The notes: generated by a model from the letters alone, not told the origin. Positions 11,060 through 23,204 are shown, counted from the first letter of the stretch. The stretch is DNA of 64,000 nt from Nymphaea colorata (GCF_008831285.2 NC_045150.1:2866001-2930000), one strand, 5' to 3'. Program-made: numbers and translations.

Positions 11060-12283
11060 AAGTAGTTCACTATAAGGGACGAGCTCATCCGACACTTCCA
11101 TGAGTCGGTTGCATCTGGTCACAAAGGAATAACCAAGACCATAGGCAGGATCAAGCCCCAATTTTGGTGGGAAGGCTTGAAGGCTGATGTAAAGCGGTTT
11201 GTGCGAGATTGTCAGATTTGATAGAGGGAGAAGTATGAGGCAATCAGACCTCCCGGGAACTTAGTTCCTTTATCCATACCTACACAGCGATGGAGAGATG
11301 TCTCTATGGATTTCATAGAGGCAATGCCAATGTCAAAAGGAAAGGAGTCAGTCATGGTGGTAGTTGATAAACTGACCAAGTAAGCTCACTTTGTACCCTT
11401 GTCCCGTTTATATCAGGGTCACCTAGTTGCTGCTGCATATCACGATCATGTAGGGAATCAATACATGTGACTAGCTGGTACCACTCTGCATTTTAGCATC
11501 GCATACCATCCTCAGATAGATGGACAGAGCGAGGTAGTGAATCGAACATTGGAAACATACATCAGGTGTTATACATACGGGGACAAGGCCCAACACATGG
11601 GTCAGGCATATATCATGGGCTGAATGGTCTTATAATACTAGCCTCCACTCGAGCACAGGGGTTACAGTGTATGAGGCAGTGTATGATTTTCCACTCCCCA
11701 CCATTCCACGGTATGAAGAGGGAACAGCCATGGATGACGAGTTAGATAGTACTCTACGCACTCAAGAAAAGATTATGGAATCTCTTAAACAGAACATCGC
11801 CAAAGCCCAAACTCGTATGTGTCAGATCTACAACAAGGGGCGAAAAGAAAGAGAGTTCAGTGTGGGAGATTATGTTTGGCTAAAACGACTTTCCTTCAAG
11901 CAGAAATCCTTATTGGGGCAGCCTTATTTAAAGCTCCTTCCCAAGTACTATGGACCATACCAAGTACTTCAGTGTATCGGGAAGGCAGCTTATCGTATCG
12001 CTTTACCACCAGCTGCGCAAGTTCACCCAGTTTTTCACGTGACTCGGTTGATGCCACACCATGGTTCTCTACCTGGGAACATAGAGCACATCCCGAACCT
12101 GCAGCCTACACCATATCGGATCTTGAGGCACCGATACGCTTTGAGGGATGGTAGGCAACGGCATGAGGTCTTGATCGAGTGGGAAGGTCTAGAATGGTGG
12201 GACCTCTTGGGAGGAATTGGATCAGATCCGTCTCCGTTTTCTTGGCAACATGAGCTTGGGGATAAGCTCGATATGAGGAGGGT
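11060..12283 (+). pseudogene. Gypsy integrase with GPY/F module and weak chromodomain
   Basis: The order is an HHCC-type zinc region (LIRHFHESVASGHKGITKT at about 11,081), the catalytic core start (RWRDVSMDFIEAMP, MVVVDKLTK), then [14 protein letters not shown] with the catalytic Glu. About 30 residues around the second catalytic Asp are missing near 11,455, so the DDE triad is broken. From 11,667 a long open stretch encodes the carboxy-terminal module: SVGDYVWLKRLSFKQKSLLG, KYYGPYQVLQCIGKAAYRIALP, HPVFHVTRLMPHHG. EVLIEWEGL at about 12,167 marks a chromodomain, whose aromatic cage part is degenerate. Chromodomains target such elements to marked chromatin. Confidence 0.85.
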
Positions 12284-12288
12284 GGGGT
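12275..12288 (+). other. Polypurine tract
   Basis: GAGGAGGGTGGGGT directly precedes the 3' LTR start TGATACG at 12,289. It is the usual plus-strand DNA primer and fixes the 3' LTR boundary. Confidence 0.8.
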
Positions 12289-13509
12289 TGATACGAGCCT
12301 ACCTAGAACTCGTACTTCCCACGTTGGTACCTCTGCCGAAGGTGTCCTTTTTTATTGTGAGGCTAACTTTAGTTCTTTTGACGTGGGAGCGACTACGGGA
12401 GCGAGTCAAATGCTAGGGAGGTTAACTTCCTTAGTTCCTCCTTGGCATTTTCGGGAGATGTTAGACTTTTTCCTAGTGAGGTTAACTCATCAAGGACAGT
12501 GAAGGGAGCAAGTCCTTGTGAGGCTAAGGGAGCAAGGCTTATGGAAGACCTAGGTGATCTTGACCTAGGAGACCTAGACCCACCCAGTCTAGGTGAGGAA
12601 GACCTAAGCACGTTTGGTCTAGATGAAGGTGGGCTCGGCATGACGAGAAGAACACATTGGGCTCGAGCCCGTTTCACGGATCGGATTGACAAAGCTCAGG
12701 CGGACCTGGGCAAAGTGGGGCCTTTGGCCCAAATCAGATTTGAATAATTACTTAGAATGATTTGATTCATTTGCTTTTGTACCGTTTTTTTGTTTGATTC
12801 GGTTTGTTTTACGTCTCATGTCGAGACAGTGCTTTGAACCATTTTGGCACTTGTATATAAGCCAAAACTGAGACGTTTTATTCATTCTTGCTTAATGAAA
12901 ATTGAGGTTTCTCTTTCCTCCATAGAGTGTGGCTTACTTGGAAGCACTACATAGTAACACCCACCAAGCTGTGAGAGCACCGGAGTTCTTCACAAGGATT
13001 AATGGTTGTCGGTAGCCATTAACGGTGAAGAGCAACGACGTACCCGAACCAGGTTGAGCTTGGGTAGGCAGCCGTGCATTCTCCTTGACCACGAGGGAGT
13101 TGGGAGGCGGCTGTTCAATAGGGAGGTGGAGAAGAAGACGAGCCGTGGATCTGCCGCCGGCTTCCCACCATCGACAACCGGCGAGATCTCTCATTCTAAA
13201 GCTAAGTACTCCATCTTCCTAAGTACTTAGTGAAGGAGTTCTCGGCTTCAGCCTAGCCAAGACATCAACGGTGATTCTAACCTTGCATTCAGGAGTTCTC
13301 TCTCGTCTAACTGGGTTTGGGATCATCAGCATCGATTGGAGAGGAAGATCTAGTATTGGAGACACCACGAAGAAGGATGGGAGCATCCAGCTGGAATCAC
13401 ACCCAGCAGCCTAAATTCCAGCCTTTGACTGGTGGATCCGGGCTAGCTAAAGCGCTTCCAAGTCACCCTCGAATATCTGAACCAAAGAGGGAAGATTAGG
13501 AACGAGGAG
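12289..13509 (+). repeat. 3' LTR, truncated after about 1.2 kb
   Basis: It aligns with 2,309-3,580 of the 5' LTR and then stops. At 13,510 the sequence jumps back to a 31-bp copy of 13,134-13,164 and then leaves the LTR altogether just before the LINE. The missing 2.7 kb does not reappear after the LINE. Confidence 0.82.
12854..12861 (+). promoter_or_regulatory. TATA box of the 3' LTR
   Basis: TATATAAG in the same context as at 2,893 of the 5' LTR (GGCACTTGTATATAAGCC). Confidence 0.55.
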
Positions 13510-13540
13510 GAAGACGAGCCGTGGATCTGCCGCCGGCTTC
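13134..13540. repeat. 31-bp direct repeat at the truncated LTR end
   Basis: The sequence starting GAAGACGAGCCGTGGATC occupies 13,134-13,164 and again 13,510-13,540, identical over 31 bp. The second copy sits exactly where the 3' LTR homology ends. Confidence 0.85.
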
Positions 13541-13629
13541 AGCACCGTCCAATGAACGATGGTTGAATGGCTCTCAAAAACGGGTGAACACTTCTCTCTC
13601 TCTCCTAAGGCACAGGTGACCTCGTCATT

Positions 13630-14757
13630 GTGGAAGGGGAAGCTGCTGGCCACAGTGGGCCTCTGGCCCAGCAAGGGCTCCCGAAGATGGGAGATCCTGA
13701 CGACAGCAGAGAACCCATGGTTTTGGGTGGTGCTGAAGACGTTGTTGCTGGGAGAGAGGATCTGGCTTCATCCTCCAGCACATCAAAGGGCAAATCGTGG
13801 GCTGCTATTGTGGATGGGGGAAGTTCTGTGGCAAAGATGAACTTGCCTCCACTGGAGAAAAAATAGGTGGCAGGGAAGAGGCGCCTGGTCATCTCACAAC
13901 AATCTTACCAAGTCCTTTGTCAACAGTTCAGGTTTAGCGCCATAGCCACTCTAGTTTGGGGGGCTGGGAAAGGTCGCCTGGATTATAGCTTCATCTTCTC
14001 GAGTCTTAGAAGCTTATGGCCTGTTATCACTGACTTAAGGTTCACTTCAGTGGGGAAAGGTATGTTTCTCCTCCGCACCTCCTCTGAAGCACATTATGTC
14101 GCCTGGTAGATGGTATGTGGGAGGTAGACCTCTTATTGCTAACCAATGGCATCCTGGAATGCATATGAGGATTGAGAGTTTCAACTGAGTTTGTATGTGG
14201 ATATGACTGCCTGAATTGCTAGTTGAATGGTGGAACCCTTGGATTTTCACTGACATCGCTGAATTAATAGGGGATTCATTCGTGGAAGCTAATGAGTATA
14301 CCAAAGATCTCCAGTTTTGGTTTTGCCCATATCAAAATTGAAATCCTACTTGGGCTCAGGCCAACATCAGAAATTGAACTCAAGGTTACAGGGGGCAAAT
14401 TTTTTGTTCAATCCATCAAATATAAAACTAAGGTCAAATATTGTCACATATATGGTTCAACTGCTCATTTTGAGGGTTTCTGCTTGTTGATGGAGGCAGT
14501 CTAGGAAGGGGATAAGGTCACTTCTAATGTTTGGCAACTTGTTAAAACCCCTAGAAGAAGACCAAAACCCAACAAGGGATCAGAGGATGTGCAGCGGCTC
14601 CCACCATACCCTACTGGCCCAGGAAAGTAAAGGTGTGCAGGGCCCTCCTCAACTTGTGACTGCTACAAGGAGTGGCACAAACTCCCTATCAATGCACACC
14701 AATGATCAATTGGTTGACAAGCTTAAGAAAAGAACACTCAAGCACAAATAAGTCAAT
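13630..14757 (+). pseudogene. LINE ORF1 (DUF4283-like RNA-binding protein)
   Basis: After an amino-terminal part (SWAAIVDGGSSVAKMNLPP) comes a DUF4283-like domain at about 13,864-14,109 (RRLVISQQSYQVLCQQFRF, then VGKGMFLLRTSSEAHYVAW). Plant L1 ORF1 proteins use this domain with a zinc knuckle to bind element RNA. The knuckle is at about 14,442-14,483 as CHIYGSTAHFEGFC, where the second Cys of C-x2-C is Tyr, a single-base change. Stops at 14,107 and several between 14,160 and 14,300 break the frame. The part after the knuckle is low in recognisable content. Confidence 0.7.
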
Positions 14758-15002
14758 GGATCCAAAAGGCGAACCAGTCCTCCCAAAATGGGTGTCATAT
14801 TGGAGAATGCAGGAGGGAGACTCCAAGATGATCAACTCCCTACCATGGAGGGGTCGGACCATGAGTATAAGGAGGGTTCCCCTTCAGACGACATGGACAT
14901 TGGCATCAGTGAAGAACAGCCAGTACTAGAGGCGATGGCTGATGACTCCCTAACTAACAAGTTGGTTAGTGGGGAAGGGAGGGGGCACAACCAACCCTGC
15001 TC

Positions 15003-18000
15003 ATGAACATCCTAGCTTGGAACGTCCGCAGGCTGGTGGCTCCTCCAGCCCAGTATGAGTTCATACGAACTCTGAGGTCTACCTGCAAACGGGCTTTTGC
15101 AATTGACACTAAGTTGAATGCGGAACAACTTCAGAAGTTCCAATTCAATATCTCAGACAAACGCCTAATCTCCAACATCCATATCTCGGGACCTTGGGCA
15201 CGCATCATTGCTCTATGGGACCCGTTGGAAGTGACACACCAAAACTGGTATGCTCACCCCCATTGGATTGTTTCTCAATTTTATAATATATCTTCAGGTC
15301 AAACATTTGTGGCTATAGGGGTCTATTTACATACCGATTTTAGAATAAGGAAGGATCTGTTTTCTACTCTTCTTGCAACCCTTAACCTTTGCAGTGCGCC
15401 AATTATGTGTGGGAGATTTTAATGCAGTTTTAAACAGCCATGAGAAAACTAGAAGGGCTCCCGCTCTTCAAGCTTGTCTAGCCTTATCTGGTTTTGTTTC
15501 TCAGTCAGCTCTAACTAAAGTTTTGTGTCTTGATACGAAATTCACGTGGACCAATAACTAGGTGGGCCATGAGAACGTCATGTCCAAGATCAACAGATGC
15601 TATGTATTCAAGGAGTGGGTGGATGATCCAGAATTGATGGTGCTCCTGGAAGTGCATCCAAGGATTATATCTGATCACAATCCAATTTTGTTTTGCATAT
15701 CAAATCGCAAGTTCAGAACATGGGGTCGTACCCCTTTTCGGCACTTTCAGTATTGGCAGGACATGGCTGGGTATGGAGACCAACTTGTGTCAGCCTGGAC
15801 AGTGGATACGAGGGGTTGTGCAATGATTAAACTCATTCACAAATTGGAGACCACTAGGGACAAACTGAAGATTTGGTGCAAGGGTGGCGCCAATGACCTA
15901 CCCCACCAAATTGTGGAATTAATGTCCAAAATTAAACTCCTACAGTCCCTAAGTGAAAGGGGCCACCTTGAGGTGATAGATGAAGAATGCAACCTTAAGC
16001 GCAAACTGTTCAAGTTATTGCGTTTAGAAGAATGTCTGTGGTGCCAAAAATCTAGAATCAAATGGATGAGGGATGGCAACCTTAATACCAAGTTTTTCCA
16101 GGGAATCGCCAAAGGGAAGAGATGAAGAAACAAGATCGCCACCATCTTCTATGACGGACGGCTCCTAACAGAGATGCTTGATATTTTTACAGCTTGCACG
16201 GATTATTTTGCTGGTCTGTTAAGGACTTCTTATGGCATTGGGAGGTTACCATACTCTCTCGCTCCGGCCCCAGTCGCCAGAGGAGAATGCTGACCTGCTG
16301 AAACTTATCATCACAACAGAAATCCAGTGGGTAGTAATGGACGCTGATAGGGATTCCGCACCTGGCCCAGATGGGTTTGGCAATAGTTTCTTTTAGAGTA
16401 ACTGGAATATTGTGCATGAAGCAGTAGAGTAGCAGGGTGATACGTGGTTTCTTTGATTCCGAAAGATTGGTGAAGTCTATTAATAAGACCCACATCATTC
16501 TTCTACCCAAGGAGCAAGGCGCTACGCAGGTGGACAAACTTCGGCCCATCTCCCTCTGCACCAGCACGCTGAAATTCATCACGAGGATTATGGTCCAACG
16601 TATGAAGCCTATACTTAACAGTATTATATCCAAGAACCAAAGCGCTTTTCTGTCGAGAAGATGCATTCAAGACAGCTTCCTACTTAGCCAAGAAATAGCC
16701 CACATTTTTCAAAATAGCAAGAAACAAACAACTTGTATTAAGATAGACTTAAGCAAGGCTTATGACAGAGTAAAATGGGGCTTCTGGAAGGCTGCCCTTT
16801 GCCATCTTGGTTTTCATGACCTTTGGATACAAAAAGTTATTACTATCGTTACTTCAGTCAGATCAGCACTCCTTATCAACGGCAAAGAAGGAACGTGGTT
16901 TGTGAGTAAGAGAGGACTTAGGCAGGGGGGGGCCACTCTCCCCCTACCTTTTTATCTCTGTCATGGAAATGCCCAGGCGTAGCATTCAAGCACACATTAA
17001 CAGCAAACAAATTAAAATTCCGTCCATGGGGGCTGGTTCCAGTTCCCTTTTCTCCATGCTATATGCAGACGATATCATCTTCTTCATTGATGGGAGATTA
17101 CAGAATTTGCGTCACTTGAAAGTGTGTTTGGACAAATACTTCTCTTGCTCTGGCCTGGTTATGAACATTGCTAAAAGTTCAGTCCTCTCCTTCAATATGG
17201 ACAGTCTGCTCTCAGATAGAGCGGGAAATGGGCTGGTGTCAAGATCAGCTACCCACCACCTATCTCGACATTCTCCTCCACACGAAAGACATGACCGAGG
17301 TTCAATGCAGGCCGCTAATCCTTCGCTCAACTCAAAAGCTCGCACTATGGAAACAAAAATGCCTTTATTTTGCAGGCCATTTGTGCTTAATCAAGCACGT
17401 TCTCTCACTCGTGCCAAGTTATTGGAGCCTAGTTGTTAAAATTCCTGTGTCCACCTGCAAACAATTGAACAAGATGGCAGCTGATTTTCTTTAGGGTGAT
17501 ATGGCAGACTGCAAAAGTTACCACCGTATGAATTGGGCCACACTATGCCTCCCAAAGTTAGAGGGAGGCGTAAGCCTAAGAGATATCAAGGAAACTAATA
17601 TGGCCAATATGGCTTTTCTAGTTTACCGAGTGTCGCAATAGGCCTCTCCCTAGGCATCCCTTTTTAAAGGTCGGTATTGTGAGCGGAAAGGATTACTAGA
17701 CAGCAGCATGAGGGGCAAAAGGGTGTCCAGAGCTTGGCGCAAGACGCTGCAAGATTAAAGAGCAAGTCGCTTGGAAGATCGGCAATGGTTCTTTGGTCAA
17801 GTTTTGGACAGATCACTAGGTAGCTGAACGGCTGATAGATATGATCCCTATAACTCATCTCCATCTAGTCCAAGATAGTATCACCTATTCTGTAAAGGAG
17901 ATCATTGAGGTGAATGGGGAGCACATTATGGACTTCCTAGCCAGCCTTAACATCCCCTTCACTTGCCCTAGGATTGAAGTTGAGCAGTCAGATGCTCTGG

Positions 18001-18946
18001 TATGGAAGAATGGGGATAAAGGTGAGATCAACCGGCACAGAATCTGGAAGAGGATCCGGAAGAAAGGCAACGAGTTTAATGACTATATTCTAGTGTAGAA
18101 AGGGAGACAACTTCCAAGGTCTATCTGGGTGGTCTATTTAGGCAATGCTGGTCGTCTTCCTATGGATGGGCTTGTGCAAAAGCAAGGTCGGTCTCTCGCT
18201 TCCAGGTGCCCTATTTGCAAGCACGCGAGTGAAGATATCAAACACCTTTTTTTTTACTGTAAGGTGCTCGTTCTATTTGGACCTGCATCTATGGTATGTT
18301 TGGCAAGGCTGCACCATGGCATAAGAGCCCCCCAAACATCATGCAAGCACTTAGTCAGTGGCATCAGAAAGGCTTCAAAGATAAAACTCTCGACAAATGC
18401 TGGCAAGATAGCTTCCACATGGCAATTTGGTTTATTTGGAGAACCCGTAACCACTTCAAGCATAAAGAAGACATTCTCTTAGGCAACTTGGCCAAACAAT
18501 TTTGGTCAAACTGTAGTGAGCATGGGTGGACTTATCAGTGGACGAATTCGCAACAAGTGAAAACCCATAACTGGCTATGTACTGGGATCCTATGGAGTGA
18601 TGGAGTTCACAGAGATGATACGCAGGTGGAAATCAGTATCACGTCCTGGTTTAAGACTGGCAGGAAAGGGGTAGCAGACCTCATTAGAGACGCCGCAGGA
18701 CAGTTTCAGTATGGTCTGGCTTGCTGGTTTGAGATGAGTTCTGGTTGGCAGGAGACTGAGGTTCTAATGGAATGCATCCTAAATTTGGCTAACTTGGAAG
18801 ATAATCTAGGGCGCATCTACATACTGGCAAATGATGGCGATTGCAAGCAGCACCTTTGCAGTTTCATAGATTGCAGGCCGGACACTGCACTTAACTCACC
18901 ACTGATAAATAGCTTCTTCAGCAAGTTGGCCATTTGCAAGAGATAG
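15003..18946 (+). pseudogene. LINE ORF2 (endonuclease, reverse transcriptase)
   Basis: APE-type endonuclease motifs are visible: ILAWNVRRL at 15,006, VGDFNAVL at about 15,408 (after a frame change) and ISDHNPILF at about 15,667. RT motifs follow: LRPISLCTSTLKFITRIMV, IKIDLSKAYDRVKWGFW, RGLRQGG, and MLYADDIIFF with catalytic YADD at 17,062-17,073. Further on are PKLEGGVSLRDIKETN (17,550), the zf-RVT zinc region CPICKHASEDIKHLFFYC (18,207), and an RNase H-like tail (WSDGVH at about 18,592). This protein nicks target DNA and reverse-transcribes the LINE RNA there. Stops at 15,421, 15,559 and 16,123, plus frame changes near 16,400 and 16,970, make it inactive. Confidence 0.85.
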
Positions 18947-19169
18947 CCTCTTGCTGAAGCCTCTAATCTTTTGTTGTTTATTCCAGATAATGGACTGTAT
19001 ACCAAATGGAATCCTACAGATACCCTGTGGGATCCATTAAAAGAAAATACTTTGAGGGACTGAGGTCCTTGCGGACCCATTTTTGCTATAAATACTTCTT
19101 CATTTTGTTGCAATAAAAGGATGGGGGCCTACCCCTCAAGCAGTCATTGTCCGGAATGGCTCTCAAAAA

Positions 19170-19760
19170 AAAGATTGTAATCCCAAAATCAAAATTCATT
19201 TGGTGACCCATCTAGTGCCCCACAGGCTGCAGCAAAGCAAAATATCAAATATAAAAGTCACAAAACCAAAAATGAAAGAACAAAGGAGAAGAAGAACTCA
19301 TGCTCAAGTAATGTCACCGTAGTCTATTGACGAAGGGCTGGCAAATGAAAACTCGTCTTCTGTCAGTCCTGCAGATAGCTTCAAATAGAAGGAGACGGGT
19401 TCACAGGAGAGCTAGTTCTATATGCTGCCCCCCGTATATATAACCAGCATACGCCAGATGTGGACCCTACTATCAATATGCATATTTACTTTCATGCCCA
19501 AACATTGGATATCTATGTGCATGAGATAGCATGTGTATGAGATGAAAAATAGATATGAGATAATGTGTATGAGATAGCAAATAGGAGCTGCCAATGGGTG
19601 AAAGGGTTTTGTCGTTTCTCACCTCTGTTTTGTTTTTTATTCTTGTCTAGACTATTTAGTTGCCATTTTTTCTTAAACTCCTTGTAACCGCCTTTATGTT
19701 GCATGCACTTTATTTTTATTATTTATATTCCCTGTTACCACTAATGTGATTCATCTACAG
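19170..19760. other. Intron-like sequence between LINE and RGLG copy I
   Basis: AT-rich, with several imperfect repeats of GTGTATGAGATAG at about 19,520-19,580 and no coding domain. It is the upstream intron remnant of the RGLG copy I exon at 19,761, cut off on the left by the LINE. Confidence 0.5.
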
Positions 19761-22303
19761 GACCAACATCCTTTGCACCTGTAATTAATGCATCAATCGA
19801 CATTGTTGAGAGAAGCAAAGGGACATATCATGTCCTTGTCATTATAATAGATGGGCAGGTTCATCTTAATGTCTCCTTTTGTCATTAAAAACTTTATGGC
19901 TAATTGAACACCTACTAACTCTCTATCCTTTTCCATGGGTAGGTAACTAAATATTCTGACCCATCTTCTGGATGTCTCAGTCCCCAAGAAGGTGCAACTA
20001 TAGATGCCATAGTTTCTGCAAGGTACTCGTCTATTTATATGCTTCAGTGCATTTCCTTCTTTTACTAATAATATTGACATGTTCAGTCACTACCCACTAT
20101 CAATTATTTTGGTTGTTATTGGAGATGGGCCATGGGATAAATTGCAGCAGTTTGGTGATAACATTCCCCGGAGAGAGTTTGACAACTTCCAGGTAATAAT
20201 TTGTTTATTTTTCACATTTACTATATAGTGCTATAGTTATTATTTTATGTCATGTTATTGGCTGTTGTACTATTAATCCGTGTAAACATGCTATGATGTC
20301 TCTTCTTGAGAAATTAAATGTGAAACTGAAAATTAAGAGTAGACTAGCAAAAAAAAAAATGCAAGTTTGCATCCCATATTACAAATACCACATTGTGATT
20401 AGCCATTGTGTCTTGGATTAGAAGAGCTTAATAGTACAATTGTGTCTTCGTATACAAAAAAAGTGTAATTTTTCCAAATCTCAATGGATATGTCAAGTAA
20501 AAAATGGATTGGTGAACTTTAAGATGCAAGAACCTAAGTTGAGCATGGACATCAATAACTTTTTTCAACTGCAAAGGCACAAGAGACGGGTCTTGATGAT
20601 AAGTGCCATGCTGGTATGGATCTTCAGAATCCTCTATTAAGGAGCATTGCAATGCTTTTCATGCATTATATAGAGATCCCTATTATCCCCCAATGTGTGT
20701 TTTGTGAAGCATGTCTTCCATTGAGATATAATGGAAAAGTATATGCTCTTAAATGTTTGGCCATAGCTTTTGTTGTAAATCTGCACAGCCACTTGAAGAT
20801 GAGATTCTTGTTGTTATCATTTTTCTCTGAAGTTGTGAACCTTATGTAAATGTTATGGGGATAGGTTTCCGCTTGAGTTAAGGCTACACATATTCATTTC
20901 TATAATTCTATTTGTGTCCTATTCCTCTCCATGCAGAAAGGAACAAATATCATGTCCAAAAACTCAAAATTTATATAACCACCCCCTCTCTTCCTCTTTC
21001 TCCGTTTTGCCTACTTCATCTCTATTCACTATGGAGCATTGAACGAGAGGAGAGAGGGTAGGTAAGAGGGGTAGGGGAGAGAAAGATAATGATGGAGGGG
21101 TGGTTCAGTCTGCCCCAAAGAGAAACTGGCTGAATGCATATTACTCATTCAAACATTCACTCACTCACACACACACACACACACACCATATATACAGAAG
21201 CACATATAATGCAATGATGATCCATTGGAAAATGGGTTCTATTGGAGACAATGGGTTTGTGATATAGTAGATTAGTGAATCAAGAGGCATCCAATTTCCT
21301 TTGATCCCTAGATCTTTGGGTTTTAGTTGTTGAGGTCATTTGATGAAGTTGTATTTAGGTTTCGTTTGCAAATGAACCAGTTGAACTGATACGGTTGCTC
21401 ATCAGTTGCAGGTTGTGTCACATTGGTGCAGCTACATATGAGTGTAGGTGCATACATTGGTGCAAAGCATTTTCAAAAATCTTTGGTGTAGGGATGGTCA
21501 TATGGATGTGTTTAGCAATAATATTATTTTAAACAAACACATATTTTCTCTATTTATGAAACTATATAAAAAAAATACACAAAATAAGTTTTAGCCCTTG
21601 TTAGAATTTTGAAGCTATAGATTGGCTCCAACAATAAAAAATTCCTAGCTCCACCATATCTTGCATTTGCAGTATTGACCCAGGTATCGGTCCCTTTCCA
21701 AGAGTGTCTGTGATACATAGATTGTAGGGCTTCTGATTTTAGGGCAACTTTGACTAACTGCTTGATCAAGATACAGGTTGTTTCCAGATGAACGAGTTTT
21801 TTTTTTCTTTTTTTGCCCCTATCAATTTTTTCTTTATTTGGAGGTTGGGGTGGAGGAGAGGAAAGAAGAGAGAAAGGGGTTGTGCATGCTTTGGTGCTAT
21901 GATGACGCCAGTCTTTATCTTTGTTTAACCTTTGAGCATATGGCATCCACCTGTTGCCTACTTATAGTGGTTTTCCTTGTGGGTGAATCAATTGTCATTA
22001 TGTCCTTTGCAGTTTTTGAATTTCACAAAGATAATGTCATGGAATCATGACAAAACCAAGAAGGAAGCTGCACTTGCCCTGGCAGCTCTTATGGAAATTC
22101 CTTTCCAGTATAAAGCGACTCAAGAGCTCAATTACCTAGGGTAAGATTTCCCTTACCCTATTAATAATTTGAAATGTTGTTTGTATAAGTTCCAATCTGA
22201 AATGCCAAATTCCCCTCTGCATCTTTGTAGGCATCGAAGGGGTAGTAATCCTGGCCTGCCTCCTCTCCCGCCTCCTCGTGAAGTAATCAATCATGACAAG
22301 TGA
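19761..22303 (+). pseudogene. RGLG: RGLG copy I: 3' part of a copine-domain E3 ligase gene
   Basis: Five exons with GT-AG borders can be read: 19,761-19,858, 19,943-20,022, 20,087-20,192, 22,013-22,140 and 22,231-22,303. They encode the second half of the copine/vWA-like domain of RGLG ligases: PTSFAPVINASIDIVERSKG, YHVLVIIIDGQ, LSPQEGATIDAIVSAS, GDGPWDKLQQFGDNIPRREF, NFTKIM and LAALMEIPFQYKATQELN. RGLG proteins ubiquitinate regulators in hormone and stress signalling, and RGLG3/4 is the closest pattern. All five exons stay open and in phase, ending at TGA 22,301 after PPPREVINHDK. No RING finger and no upstream exons exist here, so it is a truncated copy. One conserved Gly before IGDGPWD is Val. 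Whether it is transcribed is unknown. Confidence 0.85.
21165..21187. repeat. (AC)n microsatellite in RGLG copy I intron
   Basis: A CA dinucleotide run at the position corresponding to the CA/TA/TG-rich expansions of copy II (30,910-31,454). Confidence 0.85.
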
Positions 22304-22680
22304 CAAAAGAGCAAGCAAACAGATTCATTTTCATATTTTTTATTTTCTTTTGTTATTTCCTTTTGCTTGGTTCCAGATCCATAGATTCCATTCAACCATT
22401 TTTAAGGGCATTTAAGTCTCATTTTGCAATCAATTTTTTAGTGAATGAAAAGACCCTAAAGGCATTTGATAACTGTCCTTCTTGACCTAATGAACATGAC
22501 GTCTTGCCTACCATACTCTTGACATGTTTGTCATGCTATTGATGTTCTCTGTCCATCATTTGGTGGTTTTAGAAATATAGCACCATGTTCCTTATATCTA
22601 ATGTTTGTTTTCATCATTGTCTATCTTGTATGTCCTGTTCGTTCTATCTGATGTTTGATTTATGTTTTGTCCATTTTGTC

Positions 22681-22768
22681 TAGTGTTTGCATCACGTACA
22701 ATCTATTCTGCCTGTTTTGTACACTAGTGTTTGCATCACGTACAATCTATTCTGCCTGTTTTGTACAC
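22681..22768. repeat. 44-bp tandem duplication
   Basis: The unit starting TAGTGTTTGCATCACGTACA is present twice in direct succession without visible difference. A third partial GTACAATCTGTTCC follows. Confidence 0.9.
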
Positions 22769-23204
22769 GTACAATCTGTTCCTACAAAGTTACAGCTCAC
22801 AAAAATCATGCATCATTTTTATGTTTGATAGAAGAAGAGTATGTTATAACAGTCCTATTACAAAATTCAAAATAAAACCTGTTAAGTCAAAATTTACACA
22901 TTCAATAACTTGATCATGTTAAAGCAAGATAATACATAGAACACCAAAATATTATTAGTGTTAGATATTCAAAAGTTTAAAGAAATGTTATCAAATACAC
23001 CCACAAGAAATCAAAAGTTAAGGGCAATAAGTTGGCATACATGGACATAAAAAATGTTCATAACCTAGACAATAGGGTCAGTCCTACTACAAACACAAGT
23101 AACTATGATAACTCCATTAAGCAAATGACAATGCGGAGACATCATTTTCTAGTTCATTACAACAAGTAAAATTTTGATGACAAGGTTCCCACGTGTTGTA
23201 TACA

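Larger units (their letters stand above)
2309..13509 (+). mobile_element. Ty3/gypsy chromovirus-type LTR retrotransposon, decayed
   Basis: The sequence starting TGATACGAGCCTACC at 2,309 recurs at 12,289, and the two copies stay alignable for about 1.2 kb, so they are LTRs. Between them, in order, lie a tRNA-Met primer site (6,275), gag with zinc knuckle, protease, RT, RNase H, integrase with a GPY/F-type module, a weak chromodomain and a polypurine tract (12,275-12,288). Pro-RT-RH-INT order plus a carboxy-terminal chromodomain fits a chromovirus. Long LTRs are known in the Tekay/Del clade. The LTRs differ by many substitutions and a deletion of about 20 bp near 2,965, so the insertion is old. 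Several stop codons, a replaced RT core and an integrase deletion make it non-autonomous. The 3' LTR is cut short near the LINE. Confidence 0.88.
13565..19169. repeat. 16-bp direct repeats flanking the LINE
   Basis: GAATGGCTCTCAAAAA is present at 13,565-13,580 and 19,154-19,169. It is a candidate target-site duplication of the LINE. An alternative is that the right copy is part of the LINE 3' end with its A tail, because an A run follows directly. Confidence 0.5.
13581..19169 (+). mobile_element. L1-type LINE retrotransposon, nearly full length, dead
   Basis: It carries the standard plant L1 arrangement: ORF1 with a DUF4283-like domain and zinc knuckle, then ORF2 with APE endonuclease, RT with YADD, zf-RVT and an RNase H-like tail, and a 3' end with AATAAA and a short A run. 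Many stops and frameshifts inactivate it. It lies between the truncated gypsy 3' LTR and an RGLG intron in the same orientation. Confidence 0.85.

Noticed and set aside
22301-22303. The TGA after NHDK in RGLG copies I and II as a copy-specific nonsense mutation
   Set aside because: Both copies have a stop at the same place. It could be a natural alternative end or an exon border in the parent gene, so it is not claimed as damage without the intact copy.
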